Shown here piece after piece: positions 11,197 through 22,435 of a stretch of 25,081 nucleotides of DNA. The stretch lies in assembly GCF_000002865.3 (NCBI RefSeq), contig NW_001865044.1:1096955-1122035 (forward strand), written 5' to 3'. This DNA is from Monosiga brevicollis MX1 (Eukaryota > Opisthokonta > Choanoflagellata > Craspedida > Salpingoecidae). Numbering within the stretch: position 1 is the first letter of the stretch; each line of letters opens with the position of its first letter. A model generated the notes under the pieces. It was given only the letters and a program-made list of their open reading frames with translations. It was not told where the DNA came from and searched no databases. Position numbers and translations under genes: made by a program.

Positions 11197-14100
11197 ATGA
11201 CTCGACCAGAACTCGCACTTCTGACACGAGGCCCGGCCTGTGCAGCAAACACCGCAGCCCCTGCCGTCTGCGCATCAAGCCTGGTCCCGCCGCTTCCAGC
11301 CCCGGTAGCAGACTCAGACCTCGTACCCACCAAACGAGGGACCACCAGTCCCGCTCCCGTGGCTGACGCAGATTCGCAGCCCACTGCCATTTCGTCCTCC
11401 TCGTCCCCGCCGGAGATTGTTGTTGCACCCGAGCTACCTGTTGCGACCGAGCGCCCCCCCTTGTCACATCAATCCTCCAGCATCTCCTCCGGCCTGACCG
11501 CTTGCTCATTAAACTCCGAACTTGGCACGACTGCCCTTCTCAACTCGGCCCTCGACTCCCACACAAGCCGCCCGCCCTCCTGGCTCCAGCAAGTTCCGAC
11601 CACATCATCCGCCCCCGCTTCCGCTCTTCCGGGCGCGACCATCCCCTTTCACCTGACTTCGCCCTCCGCCTCGCGGGTGACCTGCCATTCACCACTCCAC
11701 CACTCCCAATCCAATACTCCCCTGTCCAGCTCCACCAGCCTCTCCAGTGGAGCGAGCGCTGAGTTTCCGCCCAGCCGAGCAATTTCCCGATCCAATTCCC
11801 CGAGTCGACGGCCACCCCCCATCATGCTATCCCTTCGTGGCCCCAACACGAGCCAGGGTGGCTCGTACACCGATCTCCTTCCCACGACCCCCCTCTCCCG
11901 GCGCCACTCCGGTGATCGCATTCGCAAAGTGGCCATCCTCAACAAGGCTGCCTCAACCACCCACAGCGTCCATGGAGGTGATTTCGAAACTCGGTCTGCC
12001 CATTTTGCCTCCTCCACGCCCCCGAGCCACAGCAGCGATCCGGGTCAGGAGAATCAAACAATCCTCAAGCGCTGCACCACCATCGAGACGGACAAGATTC
12101 GCAGCATGCAGCAACAGGAGATTGAGCAGGTGAATCAATATCGAATGTTTCAGGTCCTGGGACGCGGCGCGTTTGGCACTGTCCGCCTTGCCCGCGATAT
12201 CAACTCGGACAACCTCTTTGTACGTTCTCAAACCCTTTGAAAATGCCCCCCTTTCCCCCTCCCCCCTTCTCCTCCTTCCCCCGTCCGTCTGCTTTTGTTG
12301 TTGTCCCCATGGCCTCACTCACGCGCCGCTCCCCGCGTGTCATCCCCGGATGGTGATCACAACAAAACAAACTGCTAGGCGGTCAAGTGTGTTTCAAAGC
12401 GACGCCTGCGACGAAAGACCTTTGGGCGCGCCCCGGGCTTAGCCTCCACCCGCGGTCCCACCCCAACCCGAGGTCCCAACGGGAGCATTTTTGACCTGAC
12501 TCAACAGATTGACAGCATGCTCGGACGAGAGGTCGGAATCCTCAAGCGCTTGGACCATCCCAACATTATCCGTCTCTTTGAGGTGATCAATGATCCCGAA
12601 CATGACATTGTCTACATGGTCATGGAGCTCATGCGCAGTGGTGTCGTCATGGACATGGCCAAGCCAGACTCGATCGTCCAGCTGTCCGAGACACGGGCCT
12701 GCGCTTACTTTCGCCAACTCGTGCTGGCCATTGAATACCTGCATGCCCGTCGCATCGTCCACCGGGATGTCAAACCGTCCAACCTTCTCTTGACTGATGA
12801 TGGCCTGATTAAGCTGACCGACTTTGGCGTCTCCCACTACTTTGAAGACCCCCTGACAGACTTCTGCCTCTCCCGCACCGAGGGCACCCCTGCTTTTCTT
12901 GCTCCCGAGTGTTGCGACGCCAGCGTTGAACAGTTTGATGCCCGCGCCGTGGATATCTGGGCTTGTGGCGTCACCCTCTATTGCTTTCTGTTTGGCACCA
13001 TGCCTTTCAAGGGTACTACCGCTTACGAAACCTACAATAATGTCCTCAACGAGGAAATCAGCTTTGATCCCTCCCTTCGCCCTACGCCCCTGACCCCGGA
13101 AGCCTTCAACCTCCTGCGCCGTGTGCTCGACAAGGACGCACAACAACGAATGACCATGGGTCTTCTGCGGCGTCATGCCTGGGTCACTCGCGATGACACA
13201 GATCCCATGCCCAGCGTGGCGGAAAACGTTGGACGCCAGCACATGATCTCCGTCCGAAAATCCCGCACCTACTTCAACACGGATCAGCTTGCCCTTTTGA
13301 GTCCCAGCCCGTCCCGCTCTGGTACCATGGAATCTGAGGAGCATCGCATCACGCGTGATCGAGTTGCACTTCTCGTACCCAGCCTAAGCGCCGCGAGCCG
13401 AGACTCGGTACCAGATCGCGACAGCCACCCCAGCCTGATGGTTCCCTCGCTGACGCTGGCCTCGTGCTCATCATCATCCAGCGCTCCCTCCCCAGCGCTT
13501 TCCTCCACGACATCACTTGCGACCCTGGTCATGGTCAAATGTATGCTCATGCGTCGCAGCTTTGCCCACCCTCTGCGTGCCAGACACCGGCGCCGCTTAT
13601 TGGGATCCAAGGCTTTCAATTTTGCCTCTGTCGACTCAGGCCTGAGCCATTCGCAATCAGACCTTAACGTCCTGCACCGCAACAATGACGTGGAGGCCCC
13701 CCGCGTCCGCGCTATATCCGACAGTAGCCCCATGCGTACGGGCTCGGGCAGCGCTCATCGTGTTGATCCTTCCCAACAACTGCAGCAAAGATGGGCTGAC
13801 AACCCCGTGTTGCAGGCCGCCGCCCCAGAAGCCGTTCGAATGATGCAGCCGCCGTCTGCCTCAATGGCTAGTCGCCAGGCACTGCAGCACACCCGCAGCG
13901 GCCCGAGTGAGGGCTACATGTGTGCTTCAGAACGACCAGGCGGACCCCTGATACCGACACGCCTGCCCATGACGGCCTCACCCGACAGTCTCCCCTTTGG
14001 CTCGAGCAAACCCCGCAACTTGAGCCCGACGAGCAAGGCCAATTCCCCCAAAGCCATGTTGGCGGAGCGCCAGGCGTTGGCGGCTCGGCGCGGGCTGCAG

Positions 14101-14265
14101 GCTTCAGACCGGTTCAAGAGTGGCAGTGCCACGGCTGGTCCGACTCCCCAAGCGCCTGCTTCGGCTCCTTCCTCGGCTGCACCCTTCAAAAACCTGCGTC
14201 GTCAACAGCGTTTGAAGCATGTTTTGGCCTCTCGCAATTTGATGGGGCATCACACGTCCATCTAG
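11197..14265 (+). CDS. CAMKK: Calcium/calmodulin-dependent protein kinase kinase (CaMKK), 969 aa, two exons
   Basis: Ser/Thr kinase that, in animals and fungi, is activated by Ca2+/calmodulin and phosphorylates the activation loops of CaMKI/IV and AMPK. Exons 11197-12219 and 12379-14265 (TAG), intron in phase 0 exactly between the glycine loop and the VAIK lysine. Landmarks: GRGAFG (322-327), K344, an Arg/Pro/Gly insert at ~349-376 (FGRAPGLASTRGP) matching the CaMKK-specific RP insert, E392, HRDVKPSN (D471), DFG (489-491), activation loop RTEGTPAFLAPE with T508. At ~720-747 the stretch SLATLVMVKCMLMRRSFAHP aligns to the human autoinhibitory/calmodulin-binding segment (SLATVILVKTMIRKRSF). All catalytic residues are present. 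The 310-residue N-terminal extension and ~220-residue tail are Ser/Pro-rich and probably regulatory. LKB1 is excluded by the RP insert and calmodulin-binding segment. The long reverse-strand frames over this gene are shadows. Confidence 0.95.
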
Positions 14266-15179
14266 TATCGGCCTGCCGCCTTGTCTCCCTCAAAAAAGCC
14301 ATGCAAGTCGTGCGCTTCACCTGGCCGTTGATTCCTTTCTGATTTCGTATGTGTACCTCTGATACACCGTAGACGCCATGCGTCCCACCTGGTCGTTTGT
14401 GCCGTTTCCGCTCTCTGCGTGCCTTGGGGTATTGGGTGCTGTCCATGCCCCGCCATGCTTTGCGTGTTCCCTTTGTACGACAGTGACGTTTGCATTGTCA
14501 CCAGCCTTCCTCTCCTAGAATCCGTCGCTCCTCTCCTTGATTATTTTCATTTCTGTTTATTTTCTCCCGTTCTTACACCAAGCCCCTCCCCCTTGTTTTG
14601 ATTTTTTGTTTCCACACTTTCGCAGCTTTTTTTTTCCCGAGTTTACATGCCCATTCTCCTGCGTATGGTGTTCTTCTTGAGTGGTGTTGCCGTTTGTCCA
14701 TGAGAACCACAACTCTAATCCTTGTACATGTCGGCCTCTTTGCGGCAATTTTTTTTTTTTTTACCTTTTGTGTCTTCAGGACCGTGATATCGTGACAACC
14801 CTTTATTTTGCTTCAATCATTTCGAGTGAATAGCTTTTTTTTCCCTTTGTTAGGCTCCACGCATTTTCTTGCGCCATTCGCAAGAGCTTGCTGTGTGGCA
14901 CTTCAATGAATCGAGTATACTTTGACAAACTCGCGTGACCTCTCATCAATGACAAAGTGGCTAGCATAGACGGCCACTACTTACGACCCGACTTTGAACC
15001 GCCTTGTTTGGTCACGAGTTATGAGCCGAAGCAAAACCGTGCTGTTGACAAACATGCCAGAGCAGGTTTCGTGCACGGCGGTCCTAAACGAGGCATTGAG
15101 AATTCGAATCAGCAAATGTGAGGTGCATTGTGTTGGACCGTCAAGGTGTGTGTATGAGACTCTTTGTGTTTCGCTGAGC
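14266..15179. other. Convergent spacer between CaMKK and the sulfotransferase gene
   Basis: T-rich on +, with poly-T runs near 14626, 14749 and 14837, as expected for 3' UTR and termination regions of the CaMKK gene followed by the 3' end of the opposite gene. No gene or RNA recognised. Confidence 0.5.
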
Positions 15180-18177
15180 CTATGGACGGGAGGTTTGCAA
15201 ATAGTCGACTCGAAGTGGCACTGACTTGGTAGGCGGCCCCGTGAGATGAGACAGATACTCGCCCGGACGATAGAGCACGCCTTGCAATTGCTTGTCCAAT
15301 GGCAAGTCCCGATATGGCCGGCACCGTGCTTGAGCAGCGCCCAAATAGTTTTCAAGCTCCGCCACCTCCCGCCACGCTTGAGGCGCGCGTCGCGTCGTCA
15401 TGCTCAAAATTTCGCCACCAGCTTTGACAAGGACGACATCTGCCCATAAAAGCTTGGTAATGGCCTTGCGGAGGGATGCATCGAGTTCGGTAGGAGTGCC
15501 GACGATGTTGGTCAAGGTTGATCCCGGTCTCGAGAGCAAGGCTGGGTCAGCTAGCTGCGCCAAGTCCGACAGCCGCAGACAAGCCTGTCGTCGCAGGTGG
15601 ACGAGGGACTCAAGATAGCGCTCAGCTACCAGAAGCGCGCCCAGCTGAGGTAGTCGCCGAAATATGGCGGGTGTGATGGCGTCGACACTTGTCAGATGGG
15701 CATCCAGGCCGAGAGCGCGTGCTTGCCCGTTGTCGAGGGCCCGCTGCACGTGGTTGGGCAATTGAAGAACGAGCTCGTCAAAGCGGGAGACAAACTGAGC
15801 AAGAGTCACGCTCATTGGCGAGGCTTCACCGCGCACACGGGCAGCCTTGCTCAACAACTCGGGCACTCGATACTCATGAAAGAGGCGGACGAAGCGCTCC
15901 ACGGGCTCCATAAGCAGGACCATATCAATGACGGGAGGGGCAGCAAACGCGGGAGGACGAAAGTCTTTCCACAGAGGATCTGTGGCTCCAAAGTTGAAGG
16001 GCACGCGGTGTTTACCACGATCGGTGACGGTACGGAAGCGCTCGGCAATCTGGGATGGAATGGCCGGGGCCAGGTGTCGTCGGTAACCATAAGCGTGAAT
16101 GAGGCGCATGAGATGCTCGTCGGGGTTCCCCGGGATGCGGAAAAGAAGCAGGGATTGGCGCGGTAGGAACTGGGTATGGCACTGCGTCACGGAGGGTGGG
16201 GCCCCGGCCAGGTGTTTGAGGTGGCGACTAAAGGCCATCGAGTCCATGAGGGTGTAGCGACACTGGCGCTCAATCTCAGGCATGTTACTCTGCACCTCGA
16301 GGTAGCGACGATGTGTGTGTTCGTCGTTGGCGACCAGCGGCTCACAAGTTGAAGAAAGCGAGCGCATTTGATGTCGAAACTCGGCAAGTTCTTCAGCAAA
16401 GTCGTCGTACAGCGCAATCCGTCGCCAGAGCGAGGCGTTGAAGTGCTCAAATAGCTGGCGGTCGCAGTAGTTCATGGCAAGAATTTGCTCATCCAACTGG
16501 GTTGGGGGAGGCTTCCGAGAGCGCGAGCTGCGTTGCTTGAGAGAGATGTACAGCACGTCCTCAAGGTCCCAACACCATTCCTTCCGCAAAAGGACGAGGC
16601 TCTCATCCATGTAGTTGGTAACCAGGACGAAGAATGTTTTTTCCATGTCTGCAATCAAATTTGCAATCTCGTCTGGTGAGGGCTGGGTGCCGAGGCCGAG
16701 GTCAAAGCACTGGCTGTTCTCGAGGAGATTGCGGTCACCCTTATTGGCAATGTCCCAGTCTAGCTTTTGCATAAACTCCTCCAGGCTAACGTCTCGTTTT
16801 GTGCGAGCGCGAATGTGAGCAGGCACGGCCCAATAAGTCCAAGATGACTTGACATGGCTCACGGGGTCACGTAAAACGGTGATATATGGCGCGTCTGGTA
16901 CGAGCGCATCCAGCGCCGGGCGCGAATACCTGGAAACCGACGCATTCATCAAGGCAGAGGCGAATGAGCGAGGACCTTGACGACACCAAAAGGAATTGCC
17001 TTCTGCATGGTCGGGCTGAGACCCGGTGCGACTGACCGGACGTGCGCTGAGCAGAGCACATCGTAAGACTACGTGGGCCAACGTCGCAAACGACATGCGC
17101 AGTCGATGAGTTCAGAGACGGACAATGGTGGTGTGGACCTTCAAAGTCGCGACCGATTCCAGAAGGCGAGGCTAATCTCGCAACCACAAACCTTCCTCGG
17201 ATGGCGATGCTGATCCCAAACGGTATTGATGATTCGCGACGCATTCAAATTTGGCCAGGAGTAGAACAGGTCATCGCGGGGCAGTGCAGCTGCCAGATCT
17301 GCAGTAGCATGGTTGAGGGTGTGGGGCCAGGCGGCAGCAGCCGACCACAGGTGGTGCATGAGATGTAGATCAAGCGTATGTCTGCGTAATGCGATCGGGC
17401 AGGGCGAGTCTGCGGGAGGCACGCGTTGACCCACCATGTTTGTGGGTAAAGCGATGAAAAATGTTGGCCAGCGTGGAGGATCCCGTCTTGTGAGTTTTGA
17501 TGTAGACAAACCGCTTGATCATGCCCTCGCGGGCGGCGCAACGTTCGTGGCTCTGAAAGCGTTTGGTGCTGGCCTAGATGACATGCGCAGGGCCCAAGCA
17601 AAGATGAGAATGCGGCTGATATGGTTTCCTCGGTTCATCGATGCCGATCACATGGAGGGGTAGGGCCAAGGTAGTCGGCTGGAACTTGCTTGATAGACAT
17701 TTGGCTGACTTGTGTCAATGAGAGGCTTGATGGTAATTTGATCGCGCGCCGCCATGCCTGGCACTTTGTAATCAATCTCGAAAGCGAGCGTTTCACTCAG
17801 GTTTCCCCCTTGCCACGCATCGGGATCGCCGCCTCCCTCCTCCTCCTCCTTGGCGGCCCAGGCGTCATGGAGTGCTCGAGGCTGTTCTAAGATGCTGCAC
17901 AGCCAAGCGGCCAGAGGCGTTCAGGGTCAGCAGCACGTGGTGCATCGTTGAGGATGTACAGACAGACGGACGAGCCTTGGGCGTACCCGTCAAAGATGGC
18001 GTCTGGGTCCTTTGCATGCCAGCGGTCCACGAGCCACCACCAGGCTATCATGACCCCCACGATGCCGACGGGGCCCAAGGCCGCCAACCTCCGACGCCAG
18101 ACAACCCGCATGACTGCTCGTCGCCTTTCGCGCCCGACCACACGAAATGGCGAGCCCCTTGCTGAATTTGCATGCAT
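15180..18177 (-). CDS. Galactose-3-O-sulfotransferase-like type II membrane protein with a second, degenerate sulfotransferase domain (~871 aa)
   Basis: Predicted Golgi enzyme moving sulfate from PAPS to galactose on glycolipids or glycans (Gal3ST family). Proposed exons on -: 18177-17987, 17894-17652, 17568-17192, 17031-16976, 16929-15180. Exon 1 gives a basic cytoplasmic tail and one membrane helix (~31-50), the usual type II anchor. Domain 1 has the 5'-phosphosulfate loop FVYIKTHKTGSSTL (~165-178), then FLLVSSRYSRP in the place of the family's NHxRF motif, and the 3'-phosphate motif YITVLRDPVSHVKSSW (~304-319), followed by NYMDESLVLLRKEW. Residues ~543-871 repeat the same order in degraded form. 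Known Gal3STs are about half this length. Exon 3 contains a frame break near 17425-17437 (single extra base, or a 49-nt intron 17430-17382), and the last intron would be only 46 nt. The exon 4 start could instead be 17046. The exact substrate is unknown. Confidence 0.8.
15183..16169 (-). other. Degenerate second sulfotransferase-like domain
   Basis: Part of the gene above. It mirrors domain 1 block by block: LLLFRIPGNPDEHLMRL for the phosphosulfate loop, DMVLLMEPVERFVRLF for the VLRDPVSHVKSSW motif, VTLAQFVSRF for VSLEEFMQKL, LLVAERYLESLVHLRRQ for VLVTNYMDESLVLLRKE, and TELDASLRKAI for TQLDEQILAMN. The loop lysine and Gly-Ser-Ser-Thr, and the Arg and Ser of the 3'-phosphate site, are absent. 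It therefore probably does not bind PAPS and may be a pseudo-enzyme half used for structure or substrate binding. Confidence 0.65.
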
Positions 18178-18634
18178 GCAGTTATGCGTCCGCGATGTTG
18201 TTGTTCGTGTTGTTGCAGCAAGGGCACAGAGTTTGTGACGCCTTTTATAAACTTAATGCAGTATCCTAACTCTGCTAACGTTATATTGCTATTGCTTCTT
18301 GATGTGCATTTTGCTGTAGTTTATCAAGTTTATGCAGTAGATGTGTGCTGCAGCCTCTGAGGGTGATCATTGGTGGAACTGTCGGGTGGAGCTGTTGGAC
18401 AGCTCCTGTCGGGTGGACAAGGTCAATGTGCCAGCTCGAGGGAGCGCCTCAACAGGATGATGGCTGTGAGCAAAGCCAGCTTGCTGCCTGATCAGCTGCG
18501 TGCCTACAGTCGGTGAAAGGATGGTGCGCAGACTCGCCGGTTTATGATTATGTTTATTATTCACCCCGCCTAATAAGCTTGATGAAGGTCATCTTCGGCG
18601 ACAACGAGCGAGCGGCGCGAGGCAGCTGAAAACG
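18178..18634. promoter_or_regulatory. Divergent promoter between the sulfotransferase and polymerase genes
   Basis: 457 bases between start codons facing away from each other. The sulfotransferase side is AT-rich (18238-18345). The centre holds a symmetric repeat element (18379-18417). No coding sequence is seen. Both promoters must lie here or inside the 5' UTRs. Confidence 0.5.
18379..18417. repeat. Palindrome flanked by 12-bp direct repeats
   Basis: CTGTCGGGTGGA occurs at 18379-18390 and again at 18406-18417. Between and slightly overlapping them is GAGCTGT-TGG-ACAGCTC (18389-18405), a perfect 7-bp inverted repeat with a 3-base loop. Its place in the middle of a divergent promoter suggests a protein-binding element (inference). 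Confidence 0.7.
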
Positions 18635-20509
18635 ATGAAGCCGATTTTGTATTTCATCGACAAGTCATGGGCGCCTTCGCAGAACCGCGGGCGCATCTGG
18701 AAGGAACGGCTGGTTCAATTGGGCGCCACGGTCACCGAGTCTCCCGAGACGGCAACGCACGCTATTGTCGGACGCACTCGCCATGTGCCGGCCCCGATTG
18801 CTGCTTTGACTCCGCACTTGCGCTTAGTGGGAGCCCCGGCCATTAATGATGTCTTGCGCGAACGCTGTCTTGATGCGCTTGAGCGAGAAGCCCACCACAT
18901 AGTAGTTGACGTGACCGGTGGGGTCCCGGCCAACTTTGCGCTCGATGCTCCTGAGAGCAAGCCCCGTGCGGATCCAGATGCCAGCGGCTCTGACCGTGCC
19001 ACGCCGGTGCCGGGCACTGATGAACAACAGGAGGCCACACGCGTCAAACGCTCTCCTGCCTCCCACTCAAGCTCCCTCTCAGGTGCAGCGCCTCCTCTCA
19101 AACGCCGAAACGCGCTTGCCGCCGGTATGTTTTTTGCCTTTGGGCTGGGATACCAAGCAGAGCCTAGCCGGGGCCACAGCTGAATGGAAGCCTCTCCCCT
19201 CACATCAGACCTTGGCTTGGCGACACTTTGTCCTTGATTCTTCTCATGTTGATTGATGCTCGCCCCTGCCGCTTTCTTTGAGACGCACGTAGATGCGTCT
19301 GGTCTCTCCCCCGGGTCTCGTTCGCGACGTCTGATGCAGGACGGGGAAGTCAGCCCCGAAGTACCAACACGAACGCCGCCCCGCAGAGCTGACTGCCAGC
19401 AGCTGGTGGGCTGCTTCTGGGCCGTAAGTCGAGACCATGGCAACAAACCACTGGTCGCCGCCCTTGAGCTGCTTTCCTTTGATCGAGAAATGCACGGAGG
19501 CCTTCAGGTGCCGCACGCTGCCACAGCCTCCAGCTCCTCGCTAGCCTACCGACGTGCTGCCATGGCGCTGCGCGCGATTCCGTTTGAGGTGCAAAGCCTG
19601 GACCAGCTGACCAATCTCCCGCTTCTCAATCGCGCAGCACATGAGGCCGTACAGTGGGTGCTGGACCATGGGACGTTGGCCGGCTTCCCGCGGCTCTATC
19701 ATGAAAGCGATCTCGATGCGCTTCGGGACCTGCGTCGACTCTGGGGCGTTGGGGTGCGATTGGCCTGGCAATTTTTGCAGCACGGTTGGCGGTCTGCCGA
19801 GGCCGTGGTCAAGGCTGTTCACGAGGGTAAATTGAAACCTGCCAACGCACAACTCGAAGCCTGCTGTCGTGACTGGACAGACTTGTGCTTGCCCATTCCC
19901 CGAGAGCGCATTGATGCGCTGCGAGTCTGGATACTAGGCCTCGTGCAAGCGGCAGACCCGGGTGCGCGGGTGACTGTCACGGGTGGTTACCGACGAGGGA
20001 ATTCAGAGTGTCACGATGTAGACTTGATCATTGCCGCCAGTGCCATGGCGCCCGGGGCTTTGCTGCAGCGCGTGCTAGCAGATGTTCGCCAGGCAGGCTG
20101 CCTGGTGTACGCACAGGATGGTGCCGGCCCAGCAGCCGCGGAGGCGCATCAGAGCCTTCAGCGCAAGCTCTCTTCGCGTGCGCTGCCGCTGCAGCGCTCG
20201 CACTCTACTTTTGATGACTTGCCCCGCGCGCTCTGCATCATCTGCGAACCCGAGACCAAGACCAAGCGCAGGGTCGACTTGGTGCTCTGTGCAGCCGCCC
20301 AGGAACCCTTTGCGGTCTTGGGTTGGACGGGGAACCGCATGTATAACAGGGAGATACGCCGCTGGGCCGATGCACACGGCTTTCATCTCACGGCCGCCGG
20401 CTTGTGGGATCTTGAGCAAGGCGGCGTCTTTGTACCTGCCGAATCACCAACTGCCATACAACGCCTGCTGGGCCTGCCCACTTTGTCCCCCGAACAACGA
20501 CATCATTGA
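18635..20509 (+). CDS. POLM: Family X DNA polymerase of the Pol mu/TdT type with BRCT domain, 568 aa, two exons
   Basis: DNA polymerase expected to act in the nucleus in end joining of double-strand breaks. Exons 18635-19124 and 19293-20509, phase 1 GT-AG intron; total 569 codons. Residues ~1-90 look like a BRCT domain (ILYFIDKS, THAIVG, LVGAPAINDVLRERCL), used in this family to dock on Ku/XRCC4-ligase IV. A Ser/Pro-rich linker follows, then the 8-kDa and polymerase regions. Catalytic residues: GGYRRGNSECHDVDLII gives D405 and D407, RRVDLVL gives D492. Two signatures point to Pol mu/TdT rather than Pol lambda or beta: His404 directly before the first Asp, and LGWTG at 506-510 (lambda has YFTGS). 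The end GLPTLSPEQR matches the mu-type C-terminus. Length fits (about 500 in human). Whether it is template-dependent (mu) or independent (TdT) cannot be read from the motifs alone. Confidence 0.9.
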
Positions 20510-20610
20510 CCGTGTGCGTGTGCGATACCCCGCCCAAGCTGCTATCTAATTTTATCTTTACACCCATCGCCCCTTCAGGATAATTGAATTTGAACCACAG
20601 CCGAAGCAAT

Positions 20611-20697
20611 GGTGCGGCGAGTCGTCGGGCCCGCACCGAGCACAGTCGGAGTGAAGCTGGCATAGGTGGTTTGAAACAAAACACCTGTGCCAGCTTC
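20611..20697. other. Two tandem stem-loops, the second followed by TTTT
   Basis: First hairpin: GGTGCGG (20611-20617) pairs with CCGCACC (20631-20637), 13-base loop. Second: GAAGCTGGCATAGGTG (20653-20668) pairs with CACCTGTGCCAGCTTC (20682-20697), 16 bp with one G-U pair (read as + strand RNA), again a 13-base loop, followed at 20698-20701 by TTTT. It begins 101 bases after the polymerase stop, so it may be a 3' UTR structure, a processing signal, or the end of an RNA polymerase III transcript. I saw no tRNA-like A/B boxes and no snoRNA box set. Confidence 0.6.
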
Positions 20698-20831
20698 TTT
20701 TGAAGCTTGGCTTGTCAGACAGGAGCCATTCCATTACCAGCTGTCATCGGCCCAAGCGATGGTGTTACTAAATGTCATGATTTAACAGCTCTTCCAACGC
20801 GTGTCGCCCTTTTGTCTATTTCTTTTGTATT

Positions 20832-20928
<97 letters not shown>
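20832..20928. repeat. (TC)n microsatellite with two G interruptions
   Basis: About 97 bases of CT dinucleotides with CTGT interruptions near 20855 and 20923. It lies roughly 490 bases before the ACP start codon. Confidence 0.95.
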
Positions 20929-21419
20929 TACAACCCTCTTTCACTTCTCCGTTCTTCTTTGAGATTTTTTTTTCAGTCGCTGACTCTCTCTCTTCCTCTT
21001 CACTCAACGCAGGTCTGTGTGTGTGTCTCGGGCGCTTGTTGTGCGCGGGGGATGGGCCTGCGGAGGACGTATTGGGTCGCACGGTGCCAGGTGGCCGGGT
21101 GTCTTGCAAATACAGCAGATGAGGGAGTCTGGCTATGCTTCAAAGTCAAGGCCCCGGGTGTCTTCTTTCCTCTGCGTCTCGCATGCTCACAGGTTTACGT
21201 GGCCATTGGCTTGCAGGTTAGGCAGGCAGCGGCTCACTGGCGGCGCCAAGGGCTGTGTGCCCGTGTGCACAGCTTATGCTCCACGCGGCGTGGCCACTTC
21301 TGCGCCTTTTGAACATGTTTCACAAGGCGTTGAGGCGCTGTCTCTCTTTTCTCGACTTTGGCACGCATCAGCTCACCCGCCCTTGCCGCTTTGTCCAACG
21401 TAGACCACAGCCCAGCATC

Positions 21420-22435
<1,016 letters not shown>

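Larger units (their letters stand above)
20510..21419. other. Intergenic region between polymerase and acyl carrier protein genes
   Basis: Contains two tandem hairpins (20611-20697), a long TC tract (20832-20928) and CT/TG-rich sequence leading to the ACP start. A 201-codon frame through the TC tract encodes mostly Ser-Leu repeats and is not credible. The ACP promoter probably lies after the TC tract. Confidence 0.5.

Noticed and set aside
12439-13344. 301-codon open frame on the - strand opposite CaMKK
   Set aside because: It is the antisense shadow of strongly conserved kinase coding sequence with biased third positions; it has no motif of its own.
20590-20701. tRNA or H/ACA snoRNA for the tandem hairpins
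   Set aside because: No cloverleaf, no A/B boxes, no H box between the hairpins and no ACA at the expected 3' position.
20707-21312. 201-codon + frame between polymerase and ACP genes
   Set aside because: A large part is the TC repeat; the rest has no motif, and the frame lies in the ACP upstream region.
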